Below are positions 8,482 through 18,788 of a stretch of 64,000 nucleotides of DNA, piece after piece. The notes beneath the pieces were generated by a model. It ran no database searches and had not been told where the DNA came from. It saw nothing but the letters and a program-made list of their open reading frames with translations. Source of the stretch: Bacteroidota bacterium (GTDB taxonomy: Bacteria; Bacteroidota; Bacteroidia; 2-12-FULL-35-15); contig JADJHE010000005.1 of NCBI GenBank assembly GCA_016707685.1, forward strand, positions 135,369-199,368, given 5' to 3'. Both the position numbers and the translations under genes were made by a program. How positions within the stretch are numbered: the first letter of the stretch is position 1; the number at the start of each line of letters is the position of its first letter.

Positions 8482-10972
8482 TTATTTATTTTGAGGAATG
8501 CTCAATAAGTTTACAAACAAACGATATGCACCAGGCACGCCAGCTGGCAATTCGCGGAAGAATGACAAACCGGTATAAACAAAATTTCCTTTTCCATACT
8601 TTGCAACAATAACACTACCATTACTTGGCTTTTCAGATGGGTCATTCATATCAAAAACAGTTTGGTATTCTTTGTCTAATTCTGTTGCAAAGTAAATTCC
8701 ACGCTCTTGAATCCAAGCATCAAAATCATTATCGTTTATTTTATTCGGAGAATTTAATACTGAATGTTCTTTATTTGTAAAGGTTACTTTTGCAAATTCA
8801 TCGGTAACCCTATCTCTTGAAATGGTAAAAGGGTAAGGTGCAATTTTAGCCACAACAGGACCAATACGATTGTTTGTATTGTATTGTACTACTAAATTTC
8901 CACCATTTTTAATGTACTCCATTAATTTGCTATAATGAATTTGCAATCGGTCGTTTGTGTTGTATGCTCTAACACCAGTAACAATTGCATTGTATTTCGA
9001 CAAATTTTCATTTACCAATAACTCATCCGTTAAAATGGTAACATTATAACCAACTTGTTTCAAGCATGCAGCAACATCATCACCGGCACCAGGAATGTAT
9101 CCTATTTCAACACCAGTCTTTTTCAAATCAACATTAATCAATTTTGTTTCTGCATCACTTAATATTATCTGATACGGAATATGATCATATTCAATACGTT
9201 TTATACTTTTTGAATACGTTTTTCCATCAATAAGCAAAGAGGCAGATAAAACAGCATGTTCAGCCTTTTCACCTGCAACAATTTCAATATCAATAATCAC
9301 CTCTTCATCTTTAGCAACTAATTTGAATTCTGCATTTTTCATTTTCACGGTCCAACCAGAAGGTGCATTTAATTTTAAAATCCCAGTAACATTTGTAGTG
9401 TTTGCTTTTATAACCAATTGAATCATTTTTGAAGGGGAATCGGAAAAAACAATCACTTTCTCTGTAAAATTTACAGTAGCAGGAGGCAAAATTTCTAATG
9501 GACGGTATACTTCTCCTTTTACGGGATCAGTACTTTTGTAAATGATACTTTTATCGATTTTTAAATTTAAACCTGCAATCGTAATGTCGAACTGGACTTT
9601 TGCTTGTGCATCATTCTCCGGCTTACCTATCAACGAAATAGAACTTACTTGATAACGCCCATTACTAGCCTTTTGATTTAACCAATATGGATTTGAATAA
9701 CTTATTACGTTGGCTAATTTTTCTTTGCGTTTAAACGTATACAATTCATTTTGTTTTAGACTAGATGAAACAATAGTGTCTAATTGATTTAAATACGATA
9801 CTTTATTCATCATCACCTCCACTTTATTTCTACAAACTATTTGTGCTGTAATTGCAAGTTCTTGTCCTGCTATGGCGATGTAGTTTGCTGCCGAAGCCTC
9901 AACAAACAACCCAGCACAAGCCAATAACAACAGTTCTGTTTCTTTTAGTTTTAGTGTTTTCCAATACTTTAGTGTTGCATTTTTTTCATCGAGCGATTGA
10001 ATTGATTTATAAATATTAACCAATGCAGGAATACTGGTTTTCTGGAAGTTCAGGATTAAATGCTTTTAAAACATCCTTTAGTTGACTCTGAATTTTTTCA
10101 GTTCCATTTAATCGTGCCCACGATGTATTTATCCCTTCAAACAAATCTGATTTTACACTATCACCTTTTAACAATTTAAAATATTCAATATTCGTTCCTC
10201 TTTGTTTTGCCGAACCAAAACCTTTGACTCTTGTGCATTGATCGACTCTCCGCTGCAATCTCTCCATAACTTTTTCCTAATAATGGATTAAATACACCTA
10301 CATCAATTTTTAACTGATTCGGAGCTGTTGTGTTTGTAGTTCCAAAATTAAACGTGTTCCAAAAATTCTTTTTGCTTGCCATGTTTCGGTATAACTTAAT
10401 TGATCGGGGAAAATTTTAGGGTTTGCTGCTGCATCAAATGCTTCTAAAGCTAAAATGGCTGATGCTGTATGATGCCCATGTCCGCCTTCGCCTGTTGTTG
10501 GGAATCGGCAAATAATAACATCAGGCTTAAATTTACGGATAGCCAAAACCACATCCTACAGAATACTATCCTTGTTCCAAATTTGAAATGTTTCTTCGGA
10601 ATTTTTTGAATAGCCAAAATCATTTGCTCTTGTAAAAAACTGTTCAGCACCGTCAACACGTCTTGCTGCCAGTAACTCTTGTGTACGAATCAAACCTAAC
10701 AACTCTGCCTGCTCTTTCCCTACTAAATTTTGTCCGCCATCACCTCTTGTTAAAGAAAGATAACCTGTCCTTAATTTTTTCTCATTCGCTAAATAAGCTA
10801 ATAAGCGTGTGTTTTCATCATCGGGATGCGCAGCTATGTATAAAACACTACCAACGGTGTTTAACTTCTTCATTTGATGCAGAAGCTCAGCTGAAGTAAT
10901 AGATGCAGGTGCTTGTGCTTTAGCGGTTGTTAAAGCGAATAAAAAGAGAATAAATAATCCTTTAATTTTCAT
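8482..10972 (-). CDS. PIG-L family deacetylase with C-terminal GATase/ThuA-like domain (multiple breaks)
   Basis: Exported protein of about 830 residues; the ATG at 10972 begins a signal peptide ending TTAKAQ. The N-terminal PIG-L domain has the zinc motif AAHPDDE, RGDGGQN and a later HGHHTAS. Conserved RSMHKSQGFG appears after repair. The middle is beta-rich; the C-terminus (VTILTDELL, YNAIVTGVRAYN, GGNLVVQYNT) looks like a glutamine-amidotransferase-like fold. PIG-L enzymes remove N-acetyl groups from GlcNAc-type sugars. Breaks: an in-frame TAG at 10556-10558 (CAG expected), and one-base shifts near 10355 (T run), 10220 (AAA) and 10040. First gene of the PIG-L, small protein, symporter operon, which suggests release and uptake of an amino sugar. 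Error or true decay cannot be separated here. Confidence 0.8.
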
Positions 10973-11112
10973 ATTGTGTAAATTCAATAATTACATCTTC
11001 ATTAATAGTCAACAGTAATAGGATAAAAATGTTCTGTTTCATTCCAAAGCCTATTTTTGTAAAAATACAATTAAAAATTTACGCATATCTATGTGCAATA
11101 AAAGAAACCTCT

Positions 11113-11120
11113 TACATTTG
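11113..11120 (+). promoter_or_regulatory. Bacteroidota -7 promoter box upstream of TerB-DnaJ gene
   Basis: TACATTTG is an exact TAnnTTTG, 16 bases before the ATG at 11137. This supports that ATG as the start and implies a very short leader. Confidence 0.5.
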
Positions 11121-11136
11121 CACATATATTAAAAAT

Positions 11137-11875
11137 ATGGCAAAGTTAAAATTCGGAAAATGGTTAGTGGAACACTTGGTTGGGCTTTTGGAGGTCCGCT
11201 TGGAGGTGTTTTAGGTTTCGCAGTGGGTTCTGCATTTGATGCGGCAAGTGTTACCGTAAAAACAGAGAGCGGTAGAACAAGTCAGCCAACCAACCATGCA
11301 GGTGACTTTGCAGCTAGCTTATTAGTTTTGTCTGCTGCAGTGATGAAGAGTGATGGTAGAATGCTAAAAAGTGAATTGGATTTTGTGAAAAAGTTTTTAG
11401 TTCAACAATTTGGTGAAGCACATGCACAACAACAAATTTTATTACTCAAAGAAATTTTAACACAAGAAATACCATTACGTGATGTTTGCTTTCAAATAAA
11501 GCATTACATGCCGCATTCGGAACGAATTCAAATTATTCATTACTTATTTGGAATTTCAAAAGCGGATGGACATGTACATGAGTTAGAATTGCAAACAATA
11601 CAAACCATCTCTAATTACTTAGGAGTAAATCATGCTGATTTTAATTCACTAAAGGCAATGTACTTTAAAGATACAAATAGTGATTATCAAATATTAGAAA
11701 TTGAACCAAATGCATCGGATGAGGAAGTCAAAAAGCATATCGTAAAATGGCTGTAAAATTTCATCCGGATAAAGTAGCAGCCTTAGGCGAGGAAGTACAA
11801 AAAGCTGCAAAAGAAAAGTTTCAGCATGTTCAAAATGCCTATGAGAACATCAAAAAACAAAGAGGCTTTTCTTAA
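11137..11875 (+). CDS. TerB-like protein with C-terminal J domain (DjlA-like)
   Basis: About 245 residues. It opens with a glycine-rich hydrophobic stretch (GTLGWAFGGPLGGVLGFAVGSAFD), then a TerB-type helical domain with the acidic SDGRMLKSELDFV and KADGHVHELELQ repeats, then a J domain with the HPD motif (KFHPDK). J-domain proteins stimulate the ATPase of DnaK; the TerB-J architecture matches the membrane-linked DjlA group. Two one-base breaks: near 11163 (TGG-TTAGTGG, one G missing, restoring KWVSGTLGWAF) and near 11735 (one A missing in AAAAA, restoring KKAYRKMAVKFHPD). Start chosen at the ATG 16 bases after a promoter box. Stands alone. Confidence 0.75.
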
Positions 11876-11878
11876 AAC

Positions 11879-12075
11879 CTATTTCAAATCAATTTCTATT
11901 GCTTCTATTTGTTGCACTTGCATTACTTCAATAAAGTTTGAGTTTTGCGTTTCTGAAAATAATTCTAAATTATTATTGGAAATAAACTCGTATTGATCTT
12001 GACTAGAAGGTTCTTGACTTAATAACACACCAAATTTTTCTCCCCTGTTTTTAAATACACAATTGCATCTTTCAT
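11879..12075 (-). CDS. Small hypothetical protein (frameshifted)
   Basis: About 65 residues, starting MKDAIVYLKTG at 12075. The frame breaks in the GGGG run near 12053; one extra base restores EKFGVLLSQEPSSQDQYEF and an ending VMQVQQIEAIEIDLK with TAG at 11879-11881. The restored chain alternates hydrophobic and polar residues as in a small beta-barrel, and its end (FIEVMQVQQIEAIEI) reads like a strand pair. The gene converges with the TerB-DnaJ gene, three bases away. No family recognised. Confidence 0.45.
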
Positions 12076-12152
12076 ATCTATTTTATTAATTTTTATGAAA
12101 CAAAATTAACCCTAAGATATTAGGAGAATATTAAGAAGGAATGAAGTAAAGA

Positions 12153-12428
12153 TTAAATAGGGCGTTTTCTGTATACAAATGAACTATCAACTGATGTATG
12201 AGGTGTTGTTGATGTTCTAGCTAATTTACCAGCTTTTTTCAGGCTCCCAGAAGTAGTATTTGTTGAAGGAGCAGATGGAATCAACTTAAAAATAACAATT
12301 GAACTCTTTAAACTAACAGATGTGTCAGAAGTAGGGTGCTCTGGTTTATCAGGATTTGTACCTCCATTACCATTAGCAAATGCTACCGTAGAAACAAAGA
12401 AAGAGAAGATAAAGAGTACTTTTTTCAA
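12153..12428 (-). CDS. Small secreted hypothetical protein (TTG start)
   Basis: The start is placed at the TTG at 12428, giving 91 residues: a signal peptide (LKKVLFIFSFFVSTVAFA) and a Ser/Thr/Pro-rich mature part (TNPDKPEHPTSDTS, SAPSTNTTSGS, TSTTPHTSVDSS). A longer in-frame version from 12509 would start inside the neighbour's terminator, and a full promoter (12449-12478) lies between the two candidates, which decides for the TTG. The composition suggests an exposed, possibly O-glycosylated envelope protein. No family recognised. Confidence 0.5.
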   Translation of the reverse strand: MKKVLFIFSFFVSTVAFANGNGGTNPDKPEHPTSDTSVSLKSSIVIFKLIPSAPSTNTTSGSLKKAGKLARTSTTPHTSVDSSFVYRKRPI

Positions 12429-12448
12429 AACAATTAGATTTTGTTTAC

Positions 12449-12478
12449 CAAATGTAATTTGTTTTTCACTAAAAACAA
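12449..12478 (-). promoter_or_regulatory. Consensus Bacteroidota promoter (TTG-N19-TACATTTG)
   Basis: On the minus strand, TTG (12476-12478) is followed after 19 bases by TACATTTG (12449-12456), an exact match to the phylum's -33/-7 pattern. The TTG start codon of the small secreted protein lies 20 bases downstream. Confidence 0.65.
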
Positions 12479-12509
12479 AATTTAAAGAGAGATTAGCATT
12501 TTTTAACAA

Positions 12510-12544
12510 AAAAAAATGGAGAGGCTAGCCTCTCCATTTTTTTT
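12510..12544 (-). terminator. Rho-independent terminator after M43 protease gene
   Basis: AATGGAGAGGCT is followed directly by its reverse complement AGCCTCTCCATT (centre 12526/12527), flanked by A and T tracts, 15 bases after the protease stop. The T/A tracts make it symmetrical. Confidence 0.8.
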
Positions 12545-12558
12545 GTAATTAACTAATT

Positions 12559-14658
12559 TTATTCAGTAATAACCAATTTACGAGTAACCACGGCATTGTT
12601 TACTGTCAATCGAACAAAGTAAATACCATTTTTCAAGCTATATTCTGATTTAGAAATAGTGAAATTATAATCACCTTCAACTTGGTTTGAATTAATAACT
12701 TCTGCAACTTTTTTACCTAAAACATCAACAACTTCAAGTTTAACGTTTCCTTTTTCAGTCAAATGGTAAGCAATACTAGTTGACTCTGAAGTAGGATTTG
12801 GATAAATTCCTAAATTGAAATTATTAGATTGTTCGTTAATACCAACAACTCCACTTAAATTAATATCATCAATATAGAAATTATTTGATGCTAAACCAGT
12901 TGCATATTCCCACTTAAAACGGACATTTGGTTTGTTATTTAATGCTGCAGGCAATGTAATTGTTTTAGTAGCCCAATTATTTGCGTAATAAGGGAAAAAC
13001 TCACCATTTACAAATCCATTGTTAGCAATAGCTGCTGCCTGCATTGTTCCAGCTGAATAAACAGTCCATGTAGAACCACAATTAGTTGAATAATAAAACT
13101 TCAACACATCATTTGCTTCAGCAGCTGAAGTTGCACGAGATGCACCAGCGTATTTGAAAGTTAGTGTTGCTCCTGATAAATAAGTGAAATCATAAGAAGG
13201 TGATATTAACTCATCGATGTCTTCATAATAATTGGTATAACCTTCCATTTTAGCAGAATAAGAACTGTTGTAACCTGGAAAATTTAAAGACCATGATTTA
13301 CCATTGTCATCTAAATCGTTCACTCTCCAATTTTGCCAAAAATTTCCTTGTTGGAAATTTTCGTAATAACCAGTTGCTGGTAAAGCACCGTTAGTATTAT
13401 CTACATTAATTAAATACTGCTTCGTAATAGAATCTGTTCCTTGAGCATTACTAACAACTAACTTTGTTTCATAAACACCAGAAGTATTGTATGTAACAGT
13501 TACAGGACCAGCAGAATTTGACGTTGATGGAGATGCATTTGGACCAAAATCCCAACTTGTTGATGTAGGAGTTCCTAATGTAGTTGCTCTTGTATATGTA
13601 ATTGTACTTCCACTGCAAATGAAATTTCTGTTAACTGTAAAGTTTGCTTTAGGAGCACAAGCTGCCCTGCAGGTGTGATTCCTGTTGCTGCTAAGTTTGC
13701 AGCAGACCACAAATTATTTCTCTGAGACATTGAACTCTCTAAAGCTGCTCTAACTCTATCTTTTTGACCATAGGTAAACATGTATGTACAGCTAGAGTAA
13801 TCCATGTAATTATTAATGTTTTGCAAAACACCTGGGGCACAAGAAGAATCGATTGAAGGGCAAGTAGAGAAATGACCTTTTGTTTCTGGAGTATCTGTAA
13901 CACCATCATCGCCACAAGCCACGTTGATTTCGCCACCACCCCAAACATGGTTTAGGTTTAACCAGTGACCAGCTTCGTGAGTAAGTGTTCTTGAACTACC
14001 ATTACAAGTACTATAAATCATGATGATACCATCCCAATTGCTATAAGGAGCATATTGTGTAGCACTAGGAAAATAAGCATATCCAAGTGTTATTCCTCCT
14101 GAAGTACCAGAAGGTATATTATCTACAACCCAAACATTCAAATATTTGTCTTTTGGCCAAGGGTTTAACTTAGACTGATCACTTCCTAAATAGGTTTTAT
14201 GAGAATAGATACGATCAATTCCATTTGTACAATTACCGTTTGGATCTATTTTAGCTAGTTCGAACTGAATTTTAGTATCAGCAGCAATTGCATTAAATCC
14301 AGACAAAATATTTGTAGTATCTGAATTTTGTTTTCTCCAATCTAGATTAAGACGGTTCATTTGAGCTGCAATTGTAGCATCCGAAACATTTTGTGCAGCA
14401 GTTACGTAGATAACATGGAATACAACAGGAATTGTATACACTTGCTCCGCTGCATTCATTCCTTTTTTTGCTTCAATTTGTTGCTCTAAAATTGCATCGT
14501 AATCAGCTTTTTTGCTGAATTAATTCTTGATGAGCTGCAAATAACTTTGCCTGAGCCTCTGATGTATAACAAGGCGTAACACTTTGAGCTAAAACATTTC
14601 CTCCAATTAAAGAAGAAATAACTCCTGCAAAAAATAGCTTTCGTAGATTTGTTTTCAT
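12559..14658 (-). CDS. Secreted M43 (pappalysin-like) metalloprotease with PKD domain and T9SS sorting signal
   Basis: About 699 residues. It has a signal peptide (ending NVLAQ), an M43 catalytic domain with HEAGHWLNLNH (zinc ligands; Asn replaces the usual Gly, as often in Bacteroidota) and the Met-turn region NNYMDYSSC, then a PKD-like domain (TSWDFGPNASPS), a jelly-roll-like region (ending YIDDINLSG) and a type-A sorting domain (GIYPNPTSE, VVDVLGKKV, GIYFVRL, KLVITE). The last directs export by the type IX secretion system. Breaks: near 14511 (A6 should be A7) and near 13664 (GGG run). It probably degrades extracellular protein. The T9SS machinery is not in the window. Confidence 0.85.
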
Positions 14659-14870
14659 TATATATAGCATTTATTAAATTACATTATTTTACACTACAAT
14701 ATTAATGATAAAAAAAAGAAAATACAACACTGCTAATTAAAATATTACTACTTTTTTATTAAACGGTTGTTTTTTAAAGATTTACGGCAGATAACGGCTG
14801 CTTAGCTGCGAAAAAGCAATTCTGTCTAATTGTCACACTTTTTAATGGTACAATACTTGACTATTTTCAA

Positions 14871-15594
14871 ATGCTTATTTTCAACAAAATGCGTAACAAC
14901 TCTTCCAAAATATTCTCTAGCTTCCTCTATCCTAGCCTATTTGTAGCTATTCTTTGGGTAATAAAACTTTTTGAGATTGCATTTGATTACGATTTTTTTT
15001 GGTACGGATTATACCCTCGCACTATTCATGGCTTAACAGGCATTATAACAGCTCCATTACTTCATGGTAGTTTATCCCATTTAATATCAAATTCATTACC
15101 ATTAATCATCTTGGGAGCAATGATGTTTTTCTTTTATCGCAACATTGCTTTTCAGGTATTTTTTTGGGTTTATTTAATGACTGGAATATGGGTATGGGCT
15201 GCAGCTAGAAGCTCTTATCATATTGGTGCCAGCGGTATCTTGTATGGATTTGTTACCTTTTTGTTTTTTAGTGGTATTTTCCGAAAAGATGCTCGACTAA
15301 TGGGTTTATCCATGTTTGTTGTGTTTTTGTATGGCGCGATGGTATGGGGAATATTACCCATTATAAAAGGAGTTTCTTGGAATCCATTTATTGGGATCAT
15401 TAGCGGGAATTATTACTGCTTATAATTTCAGAAAAGAAGGCCCACAAGCAAAAAAATACGATTGGGGCTCTGATGAAGAAAACGAACTTATTGATGTAAG
15501 CGGGGACCAACATTTCGAAACGAATCCATCCGACAACAACAATCTTCAAATTAACTACACATTTAAAGAAAACGAGAATCCTAACAAGTCCTAG
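14871..15594 (+). CDS. Rhomboid family intramembrane serine protease
   Basis: Six-span rhomboid of about 240 residues. HGSLSHLISNSLPL is the TM2 His/Asn region and YHIGASGILYG carries the catalytic Ser (GASG). The catalytic His is in the broken region: TCTTGGAATCCATTTATTGGG lacks one G and one C; restoring both near 15377 and 15386 gives SWESHLLGSLAGII, the expected TM6 motif. A hydrophilic tail with acidic residues follows. A second possible ATG at 14889 would shorten the protein by six residues. Substrate unknown. It stands just upstream of the ABC-F gene on the same strand. Confidence 0.8.
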
Positions 15595-15604
15595 TTTATT
15601 TAAT

Positions 15605-15612
15605 TACTTTTG
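15605..15612 (+). promoter_or_regulatory. Bacteroidota -7 promoter box upstream of ABC-F gene
   Basis: TACTTTTG matches TAnnTTTG exactly, 38 bases before the GTG start. No TTG at the -33 position. Confidence 0.45.
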
Positions 15613-15650
15613 CGCAAATTATTGAGCATCTATTTAAATAAACAGAAAAA

Positions 15651-17546
15651 GTGAATTATCTTTCAGTAGAATCCCTATCAAAATCATACGGCCCTAAACA
15701 ATTATTCGACAATATCAGTTTTGGCTTAAATCAAGGTCAACGTATTGCCTTAATTGCTAAAAATGGCGCAGGAAAATCAACATTATTAAAAATTTTAACA
15801 GGAAAAGAAATTGCTGATGCAGGAAATGTAACCTTCCGCAAAGACATCACAGTCACCTACTTGGATCAAAACCCACTGTTCGATGAAAACAGCACTGTTA
15901 TAGAAGCCATCTATAACACAGGAAACCCTGCCTTGAATGCTGTTCGTGCATACGAAGATGCACTCGAAGGTTTGAAAAGACTATAACGATAAAACACAAG
16001 CACAACTCGAAAAAGCAACAGCTAAAATTGATGAATTAAATGCATGGGGAATTGACAGTAAAGTAAAAGAAGTTTTACAACGATTAAAAATTGCATTCCT
16101 CGATAAAAAAATATCGATGTTATCAGGTGGTCAAAAAAAACGTGTTGCTTTAGCGAAAGTTTTGATTGATGAACCCAACTTGCTAATTTTAGATGAGCCG
16201 ACCAATCACTTGGATGTTGAAATGATTGAATGGTTGGAAGACTACTTGGTTTCATTAGACATGACACTCTTACTAGTAACCCATGATCGTTATTTTTTAG
16301 ATAGCGTTTGTACCGAAATCATTGAACTTGACAATAATAAATTATACAATTACAAAGGTAATTTCCAATATTACGTTGAGAAAAAAGCAGAACGTGAACA
16401 AATTGAAGGCTCTGAAATAGATAAAGCAAAAAACCTTTATCGCAGAGAATTAGAATGGGTTCGCAGAATGCCAAAAGCACGTGGTACCAAATCGAAATCT
16501 CGATTAAATGCTTTTGATGATACAAAAGAAAAGCATTCAGTGGAAAACGGAAACCAAACTAGAACTCGGAGTAAAAATGAGTCGTATTGGTGGAAAAATT
16601 CTCGAATTCATTCACATTAAAAAAGCATTTGGTGCAACTAAAATTGTAAACGATTTTTCCTACATCTTTAAAAAAGGTGAAAAGATTGGTGTCATCGGAA
16701 AAAACGGTGTCGGTAAATCGACTGTATTGAATATGATTATGGGGATGGAAAAACCCGATGCAGGAACCATTCAAGCAGGAGAAACAATTGTATTTGGCTA
16801 TTATTCCCAAGAAGGATTAAAATTAAATGAAGATAAACGAGTAATTGAGGTTGTAAAAGACATTGCAGAATTTATTCCTTTGGCAGATGGCAGTAAACTT
16901 TCGGCATCAGGATTACTAACGAAATTTTTATTCCCACCAGATGTTCAATACAGCATGGTTTCAAAACTAAGCGGTGGTGAGAGAAGAAGGCTTTACTTAA
17001 TGACTATCCTTATTAAAAATCCAAATTTTTTAATTCTGGATGAACCTACAAACGATTTGGATATTGTAACATTAAGTGTACTCGAAGATTTTTTAACAGC
17101 TTTTCAAGGTTGTGTTTTAATTGTAACACATGATCGTTACTTTATGGACAAAATGGTCGACCATTTATTTGTGTTTGAAGGCGAAGGTGTTGTTCGTGAT
17201 TTCCCTGGAAACTATACAGAATACAGAGATAAAAAAGACCTTGAAGATAAAAACGGAAGCACTATACCCGTCCCTACTCCAATAAAAGCGATTGAAGAAG
17301 TTAAAGCTTCCACGAATACGAATTCAGATAAACGCAAAGCAAGCTTTAAAAAAAAAATTCGAATTCTGAGCAATTAGAAAAAGACATTGCTAAACTTGAA
17401 GTAGAAAAAGTCGATTAACAGAATTGTTAAGTTCTGGTGCTGCACCTGCAAATGAAATTGCTGAATACAGCCAACAAATTGGAAAAGTAATTGCTGAATT
17501 GGATGAAAAAGGATTGCGCTGGTTAGAATTGAGCGAATTGATTTAA
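15651..17546 (+). CDS. uup: ABC-F family ATPase, Uup-like (four frame breaks)
   Basis: Soluble protein with two ATP-binding cassettes, about 631 residues, GTG start. Cassette 1: KNGAGKST (Walker A), LSGGQKKRVALAKVL and LLILDEPTNHLD. Linker with RRMPKARGTKSKSRL. Cassette 2: GKNGVGKST, LSGGERRRLYLMTIL and LILDEPTNDLD. The C-terminal coiled coil (EQLEKDIAKLEVEK) is the Uup type. ABC-F proteins act on the ribosome; Uup also affects transposon excision in E. coli. Breaks near 15976 (AAAA), between 16515 and 16560, near 17352 (A10) and near 17413 (AAAAA) are each repaired by one base. The first cassette's P-loop begins with Ala rather than Gly. Confidence 0.85.
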
Positions 17547-17628
17547 ATTCACTTTTTCCATTGAATTCTAATAGGCAAGTCGATTTGTTTGAATATATAA
17601 GACAACAATCGTCTCACTGTAAATTAAA

Positions 17629-17922
17629 TTACAATTTAACTTTCTGCTCAACACTCCATGCTTCGGGTTTGGCTTCAAACAGAATTTTAGTGTTAGACCA
17701 AACTTCTTTAAACAAATCGGAATCTCTATAGTTATTTAAATCAGTTTCAGAATCCCAATAACTGTAAGTAAAAAAAATGTTTGAAGAATTTATATCATTC
17801 AATAGTTCCAAGTGATTGCAACCAGGCATTGCACGAATGAATTGCTTTGATGCATGGAATACTTCTAGGAATGTTTCTACCTTTTCAGGCATAAAGGTCA
17901 TTTTTACAATTCGGATAATCAT
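17629..17922 (-). CDS. Antibiotic biosynthesis monooxygenase (ABM) domain protein
   Basis: 97 residues, one ferredoxin-like ABM domain: the MIIRIVKMTFMPEKVETFLE start, MPGCNHLELLND and FFTYSYWDSETDLNNYRDSDLF are diagnostic. Members of this fold act as small oxygenases, isomerases or heme-degrading enzymes, and many are uncharacterised. No heme-ligand residues can be assigned. The start overlaps the stop of the SAM hydrolase gene by four bases, so the two are translated together. Function beyond the fold unknown. Confidence 0.8.
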   Translation of the reverse strand: MIIRIVKMTFMPEKVETFLEVFHASKQFIRAMPGCNHLELLNDINSSNIFFTYSYWDSETDLNNYRDSDLFKEVWSNTKILFEAKPEAWSVEQKVKL

Positions 17923-18686
17923 AGAATATTGATTGTTACAGAATTATTTGGTCGTATACCACATAATTCCCGTGCATTTCCTTGATTCATAGCAATCTCA
18001 AGTTGATTGGAAGCATTAAAAATGGCTAACACTTCTCCATCCCTTACATCTAAGTAACTATTGCTAATGGATGAAATTTTATAATTGGTAAATAATATTT
18101 CGAAAGGTCTTCCTTTTACGGTATTATCAAATAATGATTTTTCAATATTTGTGATTGCATTTCCAAATGAATCGAAATAAATAAAGTTTCCTTTTATCAG
18201 ATCATTCATGGATGTTGCCTTAAATGCTAATCGTTGATATAATTCGGTACGAGGAGTTCCCATATCATCAATATTACCCCCATCGGCTAAAAAGCAAGCC
18301 GCTTTTGCAAAAACATCGCGTGATGGAAATGTGAAATTTTTACCAGCCGTGTTTAATTCTACAATTTTTTCAGGCAATTCATCAAACATTAATGAAAATA
18401 AGCCATTATCGGTTCCCACAAAATAATGCCCATTGTGTTTCACTACCACATATTTGCTTTCTTTGCTCGACTCTGCCTTCACAGCAACCACATGAATTGT
18501 TCCTTTCGGAAAATTGGAATAAGCATTTTTTAGAATGTATGCAGCTTCCAATAAATTGAATGTTGGTATTAAGTGGGTAATATCAACTACATTGGCAGTA
18601 GGCAACTGACTATAGATTGCACCTTTTACAGCACTCACATAGTAATCTTTTAAACCTAAATCACTCGTAAAGGTGATAATTGCCAT
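17919..18686 (-). CDS. SAM hydroxide adenosyltransferase (SAM hydrolase, DUF62 family)
   Basis: 255 residues. MAIITFTSDLGLKDYYVSAVKG is the N-terminal SAM-binding motif, VVDITHLIPTFNLLEAAY and FVGTDNGLFSLMF follow, and SRDVFAKAACFLADGG carries the conserved Arg-Asp; the C-terminal barrel begins at about residue 165 (NFIYFDSFGNAITNI). The family uses water/hydroxide on S-adenosylmethionine to make adenosine and methionine; salinosporamide chlorinase and fluorinase are relatives. Length agrees with the hydrolase branch; the halogenase branch has an extra loop that is absent here. First gene of a pair with the ABM protein, divergent from phoH. Confidence 0.8.
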   Translation of the reverse strand: MAIITFTSDLGLKDYYVSAVKGAIYSQLPTANVVDITHLIPTFNLLEAAYILKNAYSNFPKGTIHVVAVKAESSKESKYVVVKHNGHYFVGTDNGLFSLMFDELPEKIVELNTAGKNFTFPSRDVFAKAACFLADGGNIDDMGTPRTELYQRLAFKATSMNDLIKGNFIYFDSFGNAITNIEKSLFDNTVKGRPFEILFTNYKISSISNSYLDVRDGEVLAIFNASNQLEIAMNQGNARELCGIRPNNSVTINIL

Positions 18687-18736
18687 CTGTTAGTAATTTG
18701 TGACTTTTTTGTGGACTTTATTCAAATTTCCGTAGG

Positions 18737-18744
18737 CAAAAATA
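18737..18744 (-). promoter_or_regulatory. Bacteroidota -7 promoter box for SAM hydrolase / ABM pair
   Basis: Minus-strand TATTTTTG matches TAnnTTTG, 50 bases before the ATG at 18686. It lies inside the upstream part of the divergent phoH gene if that gene used the early GTG, supporting the later phoH start. Confidence 0.4.
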
Positions 18745-18788
18745 TGTTATTTTCGTGCTTTCTTGTAATTAATCCTAAAAATAAAGCA

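Noticed and set aside
15651..17546. Programmed ribosomal frameshifting in the ABC-F gene
   Set aside because: Four breaks of both directions at unrelated runs, without slippery sites and signals of one kind; same pattern as in many other genes here.
17919..18686. SAM-dependent chlorinase or fluorinase
   Set aside because: Length and sequence fit the hydrolase branch; the halogenase-specific loop is not seen.
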